Shown: positions 26,212-35,255 of the stretch, piece after piece
How positions within the stretch are numbered: position 1 is the stretch's first letter
Layout: every line of letters starts with the position of its first letter
NCBI GenBank assembly: GCA_030917815.1
Contig: JAUPTZ010000001.1
Coordinates: 66,102 to 130,101, forward strand
DNA: 64,000 nucleotides
Direction: 5' to 3'
Source: Candidatus Babelota bacterium
GTDB lineage: Bacteria > Babelota > Babeliae > Babelales > JAUPTZ01
Position numbers and translations under genes: made by a program
The notes under the pieces: model-generated
What the model saw: only the letters and a program-made list of their open reading frames with translations
Database searches by the model: none
What the model was told of the DNA's origin: nothing

Positions 26212-27294
26212 GTGCGCATAACCCATCTAACACTTCGCAACTTTCGCTGCTTTGAATCATTAGAACTGGATATCACTAATCCTTTATTGGTGATCGAAGG
26301 CCCCAATGGCTCGGGTAAATCAAGCATTGCAGAAGCACTGTACTATGGCTGCTATTTAAAGTCGTTCCGAACGCATCGCGCCGGCGATGTGGTGCGGTGC
26401 AGTGATGAGGGTGATGCCGGTTTTTTTCTGCGTCTTCACGGCCTGCTCGCAGATGGTGATACCTATACCATCCAAGTTGGTTTTGAAGATGGCGCAAAGC
26501 GCATTAAGGTGAACGATACCGTTATCACCACGTATAAAGAGTTAATGGATTACTACAAAGTAGTGCTTATTAGTGAGCATGATCTCGGCATTATTCAAGA
26601 GGGCCCTGAAGAGCGTCGCTCATTTATTAATCAACTGTGCGTTTTGCAAGATCCGACTATTGCCGAATTATTACGTCTCAATAAACATATGGTTAGCCAG
26701 CGGACGCAGCTGCTTATGAATGGCCAATGCCATGATGATCATTTTGTGTTATGGACGCAGCAATTATGGGATAACTCAATTGAGATCATTAATCGTCGTC
26801 GCGCCGGCCTTACGCTGCTGCAGCAGGAGATTAATTTTTTAGTGAGTCATCTCGGTCTTGAGCTACCACCTATAACACTTGCGTATAAGCAAAAAGGCGG
26901 TGAATACCAAGACTTTGCTTCATTCTGGGCCGACTATCAAAAAACAACGCTAGCGCAAGAAATGCACCAACGTCGTACCTTATTTGGATGTCATCTTGAT
27001 GACATCGTTATTAATTTTGGTGATAAGAATGCGCGGCTGTACGCATCGCGCGGGCAACAAAAACTGATTGTGTTGTTGCTAAAGTGCGCGATGATTAGGG
27101 TTATTCAGCGGCAAGCCGGCCAATCGCGCACCGTGCTTTTTGTGCTTGATGATTTTGTAACTGATTTGGATAAGAAAGTTATAGCGGCCTCATTAGCCAT
27201 GGTGCAATCATTGGGTTGCGGAATTGTGGTTACCTGCCCACTGGCCGACATGGTGCAGTTTTCAACGCCATTCCAGGTGGTAAAGCTCGGATAA
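26212..27294 (+). CDS. recF: DNA replication and repair protein RecF
   Basis: 360 residues from the GTG at 26212, which gives the classical MRITHLTLRNFRCF start; a TTG at 26206 is also possible. Walker A is EGPNGSGKSS (about 28-37), the ABC-type signature ASRGQQKLIVLLLK is near 280, and Walker B is LFVLDDFVTDLD near 305. RecF helps load RecA at gaps with RecO and RecR. It is co-directional with and close to dnaN. Confidence 0.95.
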   Translation: MRITHLTLRNFRCFESLELDITNPLLVIEGPNGSGKSSIAEALYYGCYLKSFRTHRAGDVVRCSDEGDAGFFLRLHGLLADGDTYTIQVGFEDGAKRIKVNDTVITTYKELMDYYKVVLISEHDLGIIQEGPEERRSFINQLCVLQDPTIAELLRLNKHMVSQRTQLLMNGQCHDDHFVLWTQQLWDNSIEIINRRRAGLTLLQQEINFLVSHLGLELPPITLAYKQKGGEYQDFASFWADYQKTTLAQEMHQRRTLFGCHLDDIVINFGDKNARLYASRGQQKLIVLLLKCAMIRVIQRQAGQSRTVLFVLDDFVTDLDKKVIAASLAMVQSLGCGIVVTCPLADMVQFSTPFQVVKLG

Positions 27295-27392
27295 TCCCTT
27301 TCGCCGGTCGGTCACAATTGACAATGGGAATTGCGTATCGCTATCCTATAAACGGTTATTGGTTTTTTATTTTAAACGATTGGTATAGCGTG

Positions 27393-27830
27393 ATGCGTAC
27401 ATTTCGCCTATTATTTTTTTTTACTTTGCTTATTGCGGCTACAGAAGCTGCGCCTAAAATGTCCTATAATCTGCCACTGAGTATCGCTACCTATTTTGTT
27501 GCTAACTCCTTAACTACGCCGGGCAATTTCATGTGTGCCGGCTTTGGTCTTGGAAGTGCCGCAGCATTTGCTATCGCATCGGCCAAAGCTGCAAATGACC
27601 TTCGGGCCTCCTTGAAAGGGGGCTTGCCCAAAGGCGTTATTGATGCAAGAATCAAAAAGATTAAAACTTACGTAGCTCTTGCGCGGGTCGCTTTGCAGTT
27701 TGCGGCCTTTAGTGCGCTTCGTGCAAAAAATAGGCAGGGCTTTCTTGCTGCATGGGCGGCCAGTACCTTGACTTATTGGCTTGCCACCTCGCTCAGGAAA
27801 ATAAATCTTGCCGGAATATCCTCCCTCTAG
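27393..27830 (+). CDS. Small secreted/membrane protein with SP-TM-basic loop-TM layout
   Basis: 145 residues from the ATG at 27393. MRTFRLLFFFTLLIAATEAAP is a signal peptide. A weak membrane segment follows (FMCAGFGLGSAAAFAIASA), then a Lys/Arg-rich loop (SLKGGLPKGVIDARIKKIK) and another segment (VALARVALQFAAFSAL). The order and the PKGV...K pattern echo the N-termini of the ankyrin proteins in this window (SPKGIVLRKL). Its C-terminal half is similar to the next gene (LQFxxFSA, then LAG near the end). The function is unknown. A TTGACA at 27318-27323 may be its -35 box. Confidence 0.65.
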   Translation: MRTFRLLFFFTLLIAATEAAPKMSYNLPLSIATYFVANSLTTPGNFMCAGFGLGSAAAFAIASAKAANDLRASLKGGLPKGVIDARIKKIKTYVALARVALQFAAFSALRAKNRQGFLAAWAASTLTYWLATSLRKINLAGISSL

Positions 27831-27901
27831 CTTTGTTGAATTGCCTGTTGAGCATGTAGCAAAATCACGTATCGATATCACAGAGAAGTCTTAAAAAATT
27901 A

Positions 27902-27929
27902 TTGACCATCAAACTCATCCTGCTATGAT
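27902..27929 (+). promoter_or_regulatory. Sigma70-type promoter
   Basis: TTGACC (27902-27907), 16-base spacer, TATGAT (27924-27929), 38 bases before the ATG at 27967. One mismatch in each hexamer. Confidence 0.55.
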
Positions 27930-27966
27930 GACGGTGCACCTGCTTTTACGAGAAGGAGTACCGATC

Positions 27967-28410
27967 ATGAAGATTTTCTGTACTATGCATATCTCATTAT
28001 TCTGCTTGCTGCTCTTGGGTAATACTTCATCGACGTTCGCCGGCTATACCAGTATGGCGATTGGGCCAGCCGCCTATGTTGCCGCCCATGGGGCATCTGT
28101 AGCAACCAAGCCGCATCGCTGGGCCGCTCCGGCCATTGGCGCGGCTCCCACCATCGTCTTTGCTGGCCTAATTACGCAGTCCATTCTAAAAATGAAGGGG
28201 GCGCTCAAGCGACTCAACCTGCATGCCATTAAGGATGAGGCAAAACGAACAAAAATCTATCTAAAACTCTTCCAGTTTTCGCTCCAATTTACCCTTTTCA
28301 GTGCTCGCGGCACCAACGGCTTACCCGGACTGCTCACCAATTGTGCCGGCAGCCTGGCAATGCATTTTCTTATGCGTGGGCTGAAGCATTGGATGCTTGC
28401 TGGCCTTTAA
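27967..28410 (+). CDS. Small secreted/membrane protein, paralogue of 27393-27830
   Basis: 147 residues from the ATG at 27967 (AAGGAG upstream). MKIFCTMHISLFCLLLLGNTS is a signal peptide. A TM-like stretch (AIGAAPTIVFAGLITQSI), a basic loop (LKMKGALKRLNLHAIKDEAK) and a second hydrophobic stretch (LFQFSLQFTLFSA) follow. The C-terminal 55 residues align with the gene before it (KxYxxL, LQFxxFSA, RxLKxxxLAG). A terminator lies about 180 bases downstream. The function is unknown. Confidence 0.65.
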   Translation: MKIFCTMHISLFCLLLLGNTSSTFAGYTSMAIGPAAYVAAHGASVATKPHRWAAPAIGAAPTIVFAGLITQSILKMKGALKRLNLHAIKDEAKRTKIYLKLFQFSLQFTLFSARGTNGLPGLLTNCAGSLAMHFLMRGLKHWMLAGL

Positions 28411-28590
28411 TGGAATACTGAGTTTGGGGCCAAATTAGCCGATGAAAGGGCGCGCATAATTCACGCCGGCCTGTAATTTTTATGGCCACTGGCTGCCCAA
28501 AAACAGGCCATTTAAGGCATATTTAACTTTTCGGCTTGATTTTCTTACAGAATATAATAGACTAATGGCCTCATTACTACTCTCCTTCTT

Positions 28591-28628
28591 CCACCGCATG
28601 GGTTTTCTTGTGCGGTGGATTTTTTTAT
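28591..28628 (+). terminator. Rho-independent terminator
   Basis: CCACCGCA and TGCGGTGG form a perfect 8-bp stem around a 12-base loop, followed by ATTTTTTTA on the + strand. It lies 180 bases after the stop at 28410 and before the ankyrin gene at 28812. The rest of the 28411-28811 gap holds a possible promoter and nothing else recognisable. Confidence 0.8.
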
Positions 28629-28740
28629 TTAACATAATTGTCCTTATCGGCCATGCCTAGCTTTCAGGCCGGGCCTTGGTTTTTGTCTTAACTATGGTAA
28701 GCCGGCGCTCCCCTTCTCTATATTATGTCTTTGCTTTCTC

Positions 28741-28771
28741 TTGACGTTTTAGTGCACCCCGAGCCTACAAT
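28741..28771 (+). promoter_or_regulatory. Possible promoter of the broken ankyrin gene
   Basis: TTGACG (28741-28746) and TACAAT (28766-28771) with a 19-base spacer, 40 bases before the ATG at 28812. The spacer is longer than ideal. Confidence 0.35.
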
Positions 28772-28811
28772 TTTTTATAAATACCCTTTTGCTTCCCGAG
28801 AATGTGTAAGT

Positions 28812-30023
28812 ATGTCTTTTGTATTATGTGCTAAGCGTATCATTTCTGTAGTGGTCATCGCCGCCCTCCTCACTAACACTCTCGGCGCCTGGGTACACCA
28901 AGCCAGTGTTGGTGTAGCGGTAGCCTGTGCCGGTTCAGCGACCTATTATGCCAATGAGTGGCGTCAGGCAAAAAAAGAACTTAAGGCGCTGGAGGTAGCC
29001 GAAAAACTGCATGGGCAAAAGAGTCCAAAAGGAATAGTTCTGCGGAAACTTTTAGCGGCACGCAAGAAATGTGCCATTAGCTCTTTGGTCGCCCTTGTGG
29101 CCGCTTTAGTCGCATATCGAAGTCGCGGAGTGCAAGAGGTTCCGTCGGCAGATGCATCAAGCGTGGTTGGGCAACCCGTTGAGGCACTGATTGCTGCTAA
29201 GGCGACCGCTAACGTTACAGATAACTGTGGCGCTACGGCCCTTATGTGGGCCGCAATGAGGGGCGATGTCGAGGCCGTTGAGGCACTGATTAAAGCCGGC
29301 GCCGATGTTAACGCTCAGAATAAATTTGGCGATACCGTCCTCATATGGGCAATCAAGGGCGGCCATACCGAGATCGTTGATGCGCTGATTAAAGCCGATG
29401 TCGACGTTGTTGCTAAAAATAACGAAGGCGCTACGGCACTTATGATTGCTGCAGGCAATGGCCAGACCGCGGCTATTGAAGCGCTGATTAAAGCCGGCAC
29501 CGATGTTAATGCTACGAGTAACAATGGTTGGACAGCGCTTGTATGGGCAACTAAGCGTGGTCATACCGAGATCGCTACACTGCTCGAGGCTGCGCAGAAG
29601 AAGAAATCGGTTCGCAGTGAGGAGGTAGTCGACCCAGAGGCACTCGGCGAAGATGGCTAAACCCCACTTATGCGTGCCGCGCGTGAGGGCGATTTGGACG
29701 GAATATGGACACTGATTGAAAATGGATCCACTGTTAATGCTGGAGGTAGCTCGGGCGCTACAGCACTTATGATTGCTGCAGATGTCCATGCCCTTAGGGT
29801 GCTGCTTGAAAATGGAGCTGCCGTTGATGCTAAAGATAGCAATGGTTGGACTGCACTTATGCATGCCGCAGACAGAGGCCATACCGAGACCGTTGAGGCG
29901 CTGATTGAAGCCGGCGCCGACGTTGATGCTACAAGTAAGAATGGTTCGACCGCGCTTATGGCTGCAGCAGACAAAGGTCATGCCGAGATTGTCACACTGC
30001 TCGAGGCGGCCCGGCGCGTCTAA
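28812..30023 (+). pseudogene. Exported ankyrin-repeat protein gene broken by one in-frame stop (TAA at 29658)
   Basis: The 5' part (28812-29660, 282 residues) has a signal peptide (AKRIISVVVIAALLTNTLGA), a TM-basic loop-TM module with SPKGIVLRKLLAARKKC, and about four ankyrin repeats (e.g. NGWTALVWATKRGHTEIATLLEAAQ). The frame continues after TAA for 121 codons with three to four more repeats (TPLMRAAREGDLDGIW onward). In paralogues the same spot reads DGYTRLIRAAR or DGHTPLMRAAR; here GGC-TAA-ACC replaces Tyr/His, a single-base nonsense change. Two shorter products are possible: the first half as it stands, and reinitiation at the ATG at 29670. The region RSRGVQEVPSADASSVVGQP is shared with 34085-35251. 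Confidence 0.8.
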
Positions 30024-30162
30024 AGATAGCGCACGCGTCCCTCTTTTTTATGCACACCCTGTTAAAAATTGTTGGTCCTCAGTTGTTGCATGATCAAAAA
30101 TTTTGGTTTACGGTGATGCCTTGCTGTTACCAGTCACTTTTAGCGCTAGAAAGGCGGCCGCG

Positions 30163-30519
30163 ATGAATAAATATCTATATCAATTCTTTAAGCTTCTCAT
30201 GATCTGCATCGTGATGGTTCTTCTTTCCTGTGCAATTTCCATAAGTCTGATTCATTACTCGGCAAAGCAAGGCAATCCCCGCGCGCAGGCAACACTCAGT
30301 TATATGTACTTTTTTGGTACTGGCGTGGAACAAAGTAAGGCCGATTCGGTTCGGTGGCTTGCTCGTGCCGGCAGCTCGGCCGTGCGCTGTGGCATCCAAA
30401 ATGTCGTTGATACAAGTAAGAGTGCAGTAAAAAAAATTGGTACACAGGCATCTCGCATCATTGAAGTCTTTACGCTTACTCCCTGGCGAGCTTCGCCGGA
30501 TGAAAATAAACCCCGTTAA
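30163..30519 (+). CDS. Membrane-anchored Sel1-like repeat protein
   Basis: 118 residues from the ATG at 30163 (AAAGG upstream). One membrane helix (residues about 8-28: FKLLMICIVMVLLSCAISISLIH) is followed by a single Sel1-like repeat, AKQGNPRAQATLSYMYFFGTG, continuing to ADSVRWLARAG. A basic, Ser-rich tail has no recognised domain. Sel1 repeats mediate protein contacts. The gene converges with ruvC, leaving 11 bases between stops. Confidence 0.7.
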   Translation: MNKYLYQFFKLLMICIVMVLLSCAISISLIHYSAKQGNPRAQATLSYMYFFGTGVEQSKADSVRWLARAGSSAVRCGIQNVVDTSKSAVKKIGTQASRIIEVFTLTPWRASPDENKPR

Positions 30520-30530
30520 GGGGGCACCGG

Positions 30531-31019
30531 CTAGTGCGATGCTGCCGCCCTGCCAAGCCCGGTCATGCATATAGCAATGGCATCGGTCACGTCTTCTTTA
30601 ACGGTCGTGCCCAATGTTTTAAGCGCCGGAAAGAGTGTTGCCATCACGGTAGCGACCTGCTCCTTGCTTGCCTTGCCATACCCGGTAACTGCCTGCTTAA
30701 TGTGGCATGGTGCTAGTTCATAGAGCGTAAGCGCATGCTGCTCACTTAATAAATAGAGAATCGATCGCAAATACCCCAGCTTTATAAAGCTTTGCGCATT
30801 TTTACCAAGGAACGGTGTTTCGATAGCGAGGTGAGTCACCTTGTGGGTAACGATTTTTTCGGTCATGAATTGGTAAAATCGGGCGATCCGGGCCGGTACT
30901 GTCTCGGTTGATTGCATGCCTAAGTAGCCGTAATCAAAAATGGCGGTCTTGCCGTTTGCAACACGGGCTATGGCAAAGCCGGTCACCAGAAGGCCAGGGT
31001 CGACACCGAGAAGTATCAT
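30531..31019 (-). CDS. ruvC: Holliday junction endonuclease RuvC
   Basis: 162 residues. RuvC resolves Holliday junctions. The acidic catalytic residues are in place: LLGVDPGLLVTGFA (first Asp), LAIETPFLGKNAQSF (Glu near 66), and KEDVTDAIAIC (two Asp near 140). The ATG overlaps the stop of the upstream gene (ATGA at 31016-31019), so it is translationally coupled to it. Confidence 0.95.
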   Translation of the reverse strand: MILLGVDPGLLVTGFAIARVANGKTAIFDYGYLGMQSTETVPARIARFYQFMTEKIVTHKVTHLAIETPFLGKNAQSFIKLGYLRSILYLLSEQHALTLYELAPCHIKQAVTGYGKASKEQVATVMATLFPALKTLGTTVKEDVTDAIAICMTGLGRAAASH

Positions 31020-31999
31020 TTTTTAGTACTACCATCGGTGAGGCTTAAGCTGCCATCCATAAAAAGTGGCATAGCTTTCCGCTCCGGTTCGGTTGCGATA
31101 TGCCAACAGCGCTGTAAGAATTCATCTTCACCAATCGCTTGAAAAAGCTCATCCTCGATACTCTCTTGGGTAGTGGTAGCAGGTAGGCTGTATTTTTTCA
31201 AATCGGCAAGCATAAGCCGTATCGCCTGCTTAAAGAGCAAGAAAATACCGCATGGGGCAGGAAGACCAATAAAATCCCTAGCCGCGTAGGCAAGTATTCT
31301 TAGATTGTTCATAAAACCGGTGCGTGTTGCGCCATTGCTATATAAATCTGCCCAGCGCACCGCAAGTTCCTCTCGAAATCCTCCACCACTAGTACCGGTA
31401 CTACCGCAAGCATCCATGTACTCCGGCACAAAACGATGCAAAAGCACTCCCCACAGATAAATAAACAGTGTTCCTATTTTTTTCTTTGGCCCGCTATTGT
31501 TATACGTCATCATATATTTCCACCAGCTCGTATAGGCGGCCGCTTCACCGGTTACCGTTGAAAGCAGAAGCTTTGCCGGCGATAGGCCGCCAGCACATTC
31601 TTTAAGTAAATAGTCGGTGCAATCACTTTTATCGTCAGGTCGAAACCCGGCATACGCCTTAGTAAGAGATCCCCTAAACGCCGCCCTTCCCTCTTCTGAG
31701 AGGCAGGCTTCATAGGTTTGTTCTATGATGGTGCGTACTTGCTCGGTCACTGCGCGATCCTGATCGAGCATGAGTAAATTTTTGAAGCTTCCGTCTGGCT
31801 GTCTTTCAGCCAAATAAGGAGACAGTCTCTCACCGGTGTAGTAGAATTCGACAAGATTTTGGAGGTTGCTTTTTTCGGTCGACGTTAGGCTGGTAGAAAT
31901 TAAGCAAGAGGCTGGCCGCGCCGACTCAGACGCATTAATAGCCATGGCGCTGCATGCAAGCACTAGCAGCACAGCATGCACTTTTTGTATTGTATTCAT
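31016..31999 (-). CDS. Secreted protein of unknown function
   Basis: 327 residues from the ATG at 31999, seven bases after AGGGGA. MNTIQKVHAVLLVLACSAMAINASES is a signal peptide. The mature chain is helix-rich, with a short hydrophobic segment (FMNNLRILAYAARDFIGLPAPCGIFLLF). No motif is recognised. It is coupled to ruvC by a 4-base overlap and follows 32010-32933 by 10 bases, at the end of a long minus-strand run of ankyrin and secreted-protein genes. Confidence 0.65.
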   Translation of the reverse strand: MNTIQKVHAVLLVLACSAMAINASESARPASCLISTSLTSTEKSNLQNLVEFYYTGERLSPYLAERQPDGSFKNLLMLDQDRAVTEQVRTIIEQTYEACLSEEGRAAFRGSLTKAYAGFRPDDKSDCTDYLLKECAGGLSPAKLLLSTVTGEAAAYTSWWKYMMTYNNSGPKKKIGTLFIYLWGVLLHRFVPEYMDACGSTGTSGGGFREELAVRWADLYSNGATRTGFMNNLRILAYAARDFIGLPAPCGIFLLFKQAIRLMLADLKKYSLPATTTQESIEDELFQAIGEDEFLQRCWHIATEPERKAMPLFMDGSLSLTDGSTKK

Positions 32000-32009
32000 C
32001 ATATATCCC

Positions 32010-32933
32010 CTATATATCATCCATGCTAAGCGCGCCGAGATCTCTGTCTTCGGCCAAGTCGCCCTCTCCTTGTGCATAGTCTGAGATATGCCCGCCAAGC
32101 TCACTTGATGCCGTATTAAATTCTCGGTCGATCGCTGCAACCGCTGCGCCGTAATAGTCATTAAGTAATGCACTGTCGGCCGTATCTGGAAAATATCGGC
32201 CTATCTTGTCGGGAGCATAGGCAAGAATGAGCTTGGTACACTTTCCTGAACTCTCTGGCAGCTTTTCGGTGCCGAGCAATATTTTAAGAAGCATTGAGTT
32301 TTTTACCGCGCTTTTTGCATCGCCCCCTGCCATATGAAAGGCATTCATGCGGTCAACAATGGTGTTATATTTTAAAATGACGTCGCGGTCGCCCGGTGTC
32401 TCTGGTAAGGCCTTATGTGCATAGTCAGGCTTAGCAATCACCACTTCACCGGTCGGCGCCACTGGTGGCCGGGCTTCCCGTGGTGTGCGCCCGATATCGC
32501 CTGGCTTCGCCTCTCGCCTTATCAAAGGCTTTTCTGAAGGCTTTTCTGGCTGCGGTACTTCGCCGAGCGTGGTTGTTGGCGCAGCGCTACCATAGTTATG
32601 GGCGATTAAATAAACGGTCCAAATGAGCGCAGCTCCAGTACCACCCATAAGCATTTTTTTAAGACGCTGTAGGCCGGCCCGCTTCTTTATAAGTGCGGTG
32701 TAATCGTTGCCTAAGGAATTACATGAGCCGATATAATCTAGTTCTTCAGAAAGCGCGGCAATTCGTTGATCAATAAAGCGTAGTCCGATCGCCTGTGCCG
32801 CCATAAGGCCAACCGACGTAACAAGGTGGCGCTTTTTTTGCAGCTCGGCCGGAACCCAACCAAAACAAGAAGTTGCTATACAAGAAAAAAGGGTAAAGAG
32901 TAAAAATGACTTATTCATACTAAAATAGTACAT
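32010..32933 (-). CDS. Exported membrane protein with the ankyrin-family N-terminal module but no ankyrin repeats
   Basis: 307 residues from the ATG at 32933, seven bases after AGGGAG (an ATG at 32918 would start MNKSFLLF). Signal peptide (SFLLFTLFSCIATSCFG), TM-like stretch (LVTSVGLMAAQAIGLRF), a charged loop ending KKRAGLQRLKKM, and a second TM (GGTGAALIWTVYLIAHNYG) repeat the layout of the neighbouring ankyrin proteins. Then comes a Pro/Glu-rich linker (about 140-200) and a helical C-terminus with an acidic end. No ankyrin repeat is visible. The function is unknown. Confidence 0.65.
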   Translation of the reverse strand: MYYFSMNKSFLLFTLFSCIATSCFGWVPAELQKKRHLVTSVGLMAAQAIGLRFIDQRIAALSEELDYIGSCNSLGNDYTALIKKRAGLQRLKKMLMGGTGAALIWTVYLIAHNYGSAAPTTTLGEVPQPEKPSEKPLIRREAKPGDIGRTPREARPPVAPTGEVVIAKPDYAHKALPETPGDRDVILKYNTIVDRMNAFHMAGGDAKSAVKNSMLLKILLGTEKLPESSGKCTKLILAYAPDKIGRYFPDTADSALLNDYYGAAVAAIDREFNTASSELGGHISDYAQGEGDLAEDRDLGALSMDDI

Positions 32934-32961
32934 AGTAAGTCTCCCTGTTGTCAATATGGGG

Positions 32962-34080
32962 CTACTTTGCCCCGGCCGCCTCAAGTAATGCAATGAGATC
33001 TGCGCTGCGGCCCCTGCGCTGAGCATTCGTAAGCACGGTGCGACCCTCAGCATCTGTCGCATTAATATCAGCGCCATTATCCAGAAGTATTTTAGCCACC
33101 GCAACAGGCGAAGAGCCCTCGCTCGAATACCAAGTTGTCCTCTGCAGCGCGGTAGCGGAGTCCACACCTTTAGCATTAACATTAGCACCACGAGCGAGCA
33201 GTATTTTTATAACGTCGACATACCCTTGTTGCGCAGCCCACATAAGCGCCGTGCCCGCCACGCTATCTGCATCAACATCGGCTCCTTTATCAAGAAGCAT
33301 CTCGACTATCTCGACATGCCTGTTTGCGGCTGCCCATATAAGCGCTGTCATGCCGTTTTGATCACGGGCGTTAATATCAGCACCGGCCTTGATAAGTCTC
33401 TGTGCCTCACCAGCATTGCCGTCACGCGCAGCGCGCACAAGTGCGGCAAGGTCCATCCTATTTCGTTCCTCTAGGTTGGCATTATCGCTGATAGCCGTTG
33501 GCGCTTCTTCGGGCGGTGTTATTTCTAGTGCAGTTGCGCCGCCAGGTCTTTCCTCGAGTGGCACTGGAGCCTCAAGTACTGATGAGAAGCCGTCATCCTC
33601 CACAGGCATTTCTTTGGGCGGTATTTCTGCTAGTACCGTTGTGTTGCCAGGCTTTTCCTCGGGAGACACTAGCGTGTCGATAGCGCCAAATTCTTTCTTC
33701 GATGCTATCCCCTTTGGCTGATCCATCGCACTTGATCTATCTACCGAAGGCGACTCTTTTTCTCCGCGACTTCTCCACGCGGCCAGTGCTGCTAAAAGGG
33801 CAACCAAAGAGCTAATAGCACATTTCTTTCGTGCCGCAATCAGCTTGCGCAGCACCATACCCTTGGCAGTGTTTGGGCCATGTAACTTTTCCGCCGCTAC
33901 CAACACATCAAGTTCCTTTTTTGCCTGTCGCCACTCGTTGGCGTAATAGGCCGCTGAGCCGGCACCGACTACTGCCACACCAGTGCTAGCTTGGTGCACC
34001 CAGGCGCCGAGCGTGTTGCTAAGAAAACAGGTAATAACTGCTGCGCATGCAAGATGCTTCGCTAATGTTAATGTATTAAT
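32962..34080 (-). CDS. Exported ankyrin-repeat protein, apparent ATT start
   Basis: 372 residues if started at ATT (34078-34080). Signal peptide (LAKHLACAAVITCFLSNTLGA), TM-basic loop-TM module (with GMVLRKLIAARKKCAISSLVALLAALAAW), a Glu/Pro-rich linker with repeated EEKPGN/EERPGG-type strings (about 120-220), then about five ankyrin repeats (DQNGMTALIWAAANRHVEIVEMLLDKG onward). At the start point the two neighbours have MKLQAL; here the aligned codon is ATT, seven bases after AAAGGAG. No in-frame ATG, GTG or TTG gives a signal peptide, so either ATT is used or the start has mutated. The gap from the previous stop is only 4 bases. Confidence 0.75.
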   Translation of the reverse strand: MNTLTLAKHLACAAVITCFLSNTLGAWVHQASTGVAVVGAGSAAYYANEWRQAKKELDVLVAAEKLHGPNTAKGMVLRKLIAARKKCAISSLVALLAALAAWRSRGEKESPSVDRSSAMDQPKGIASKKEFGAIDTLVSPEEKPGNTTVLAEIPPKEMPVEDDGFSSVLEAPVPLEERPGGATALEITPPEEAPTAISDNANLEERNRMDLAALVRAARDGNAGEAQRLIKAGADINARDQNGMTALIWAAANRHVEIVEMLLDKGADVDADSVAGTALMWAAQQGYVDVIKILLARGANVNAKGVDSATALQRTTWYSSEGSSPVAVAKILLDNGADINATDAEGRTVLTNAQRRGRSADLIALLEAAGAK

Positions 34081-34084
34081 GGCC

Positions 34085-35251
34085 CTACTCCTTTGCTTTT
34101 TGTGCCGCCTCAAGTAATGCAATAATCTCGGCATGGCCCTTGCCCGCTGCATACATAAGGGCGGTAAGCCCATCATTATTTCTAGCATCAACGTCGACGC
34201 CGGCTTCCATCAGTGCCTCAACGGACTCGGTATGGCCATTGCGCGCTGCAAACATAAGTGCAGTAAAACCATATCTATTTTTAGCATTAACCTTGGCATT
34301 GGCCGTAATCAGTGCCTTAATGGCCTTGACATCGCCCTTGATTGCGGCCCATATGAGTGCGCTAACGCCACAGTTATCTGTAGCGTTAACATCGGCATCG
34401 GCTGCAATCAGTGCCTCAATGGCCGCGGTATGACCACATTCTGCCGCATACATAAGGGCGGTAAACCCATCGACATTTCTAGTATCAACATCGGCACCGG
34501 CCATAATCAGTGCCTTAATAGCCTTGACACCGCCCGTACCCGCTGCATACATAAGGGCGGTCCAACCCAAGTCATTTATAACATTAACATCGGCGTGGGC
34601 TGCAATCAGTGCCTTAACGGCCGCGGTATGGCCAGATTCGGCTGCAAACATAAGGGCCGTAGAGCCAATGTTACTTCTCGCTTCAACATCGGCACCAGCT
34701 GTAATCAGCGCCTGTATTTCGTCCATGTCGCCGTCACGCGCAGCGCGTATAAGCCGAGTGTACCCATCCTTATCTTGCTCCTCTACATTGGCAGCATCGC
34801 CGGTAGCCGACGACTTTTCTTCGGGTGGTTCTTCTACTAGTGCAGCTTCCCCGACAGGCTTTGTCTTGGAAAGCCCTGGTACATAGGGTTGCCCAACCAC
34901 GCTTGATGCATCTGCCGACGGAACCTCTTGCACTCCGCGACTTCGATATGCGGCTAAAGCGGCCAAAAGGGCGACCAAAGAACTAATCGCACATTTCTTT
35001 CGTGCCGCTAAAAGTTTGCGTAGAACCATTCCTTTTGGACTTTTTTGCCCCTGCAGCTTTTCGGCTACCTCCAGCGCCTTAAGTTCCTTTTTTGCCTGCC
35101 GCCACTCATTGGCATAATAGGTCGCTGAACCAGCACCGGCTACTGCGACACCAGCACTTGCCTGGTGCACCCAGGCGCCGAGAGTGCCGTCAAGGAAAAA
35201 AGCTACAGCCGTTATACATGCCATGTGCCTTACTAATGCTTGTAATTTCAT
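34085..35251 (-). CDS. Exported ankyrin-repeat protein
   Basis: 388 residues from the ATG at 35251 (AAAGGAA upstream). Signal peptide (MKLQALVRHMACITAVAFFLDGT...), TM-Lys/Arg loop-TM module (SPKGMVLRKLLAARKKCAI), short linker, then about seven tandem ankyrin repeats of 33 residues, each with the T-A-L-M-Y-A-A type core (e.g. DGFTALMYAAECGHTAAIEAL). Ankyrin stacks bind other proteins; in host-associated bacteria they are common effectors or surface proteins. Middle of a three-gene array, 4 bases after the previous gene. Near-identical DNA to the broken gene at 28812 is visible around 34890-35000. Confidence 0.85.
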   Translation of the reverse strand: MKLQALVRHMACITAVAFFLDGTLGAWVHQASAGVAVAGAGSATYYANEWRQAKKELKALEVAEKLQGQKSPKGMVLRKLLAARKKCAISSLVALLAALAAYRSRGVQEVPSADASSVVGQPYVPGLSKTKPVGEAALVEEPPEEKSSATGDAANVEEQDKDGYTRLIRAARDGDMDEIQALITAGADVEARSNIGSTALMFAAESGHTAAVKALIAAHADVNVINDLGWTALMYAAGTGGVKAIKALIMAGADVDTRNVDGFTALMYAAECGHTAAIEALIAADADVNATDNCGVSALIWAAIKGDVKAIKALITANAKVNAKNRYGFTALMFAARNGHTESVEALMEAGVDVDARNNDGLTALMYAAGKGHAEIIALLEAAQKAKE

Positions 35252-35255
35252 AATC

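Noticed and set aside
24990..27300. Replication origin near dnaN-recF
   Set aside because: No dnaA, no cluster of DnaA boxes seen, and no AT-rich unwinding element; gene strand does not switch here.
29658..29660. Frameshift in the ankyrin gene
   Set aside because: Both halves are in the same frame; it is a simple stop codon, not an indel.
34133..34840. Long + strand frame opposite the ankyrin array (Cys/Asn-rich repeats)
   Set aside because: Mirror of the 33-residue ankyrin repeats on the other strand; periodicity is inherited. The same applies to frames at 29157-29981 (-) and 35496-36146 (+).
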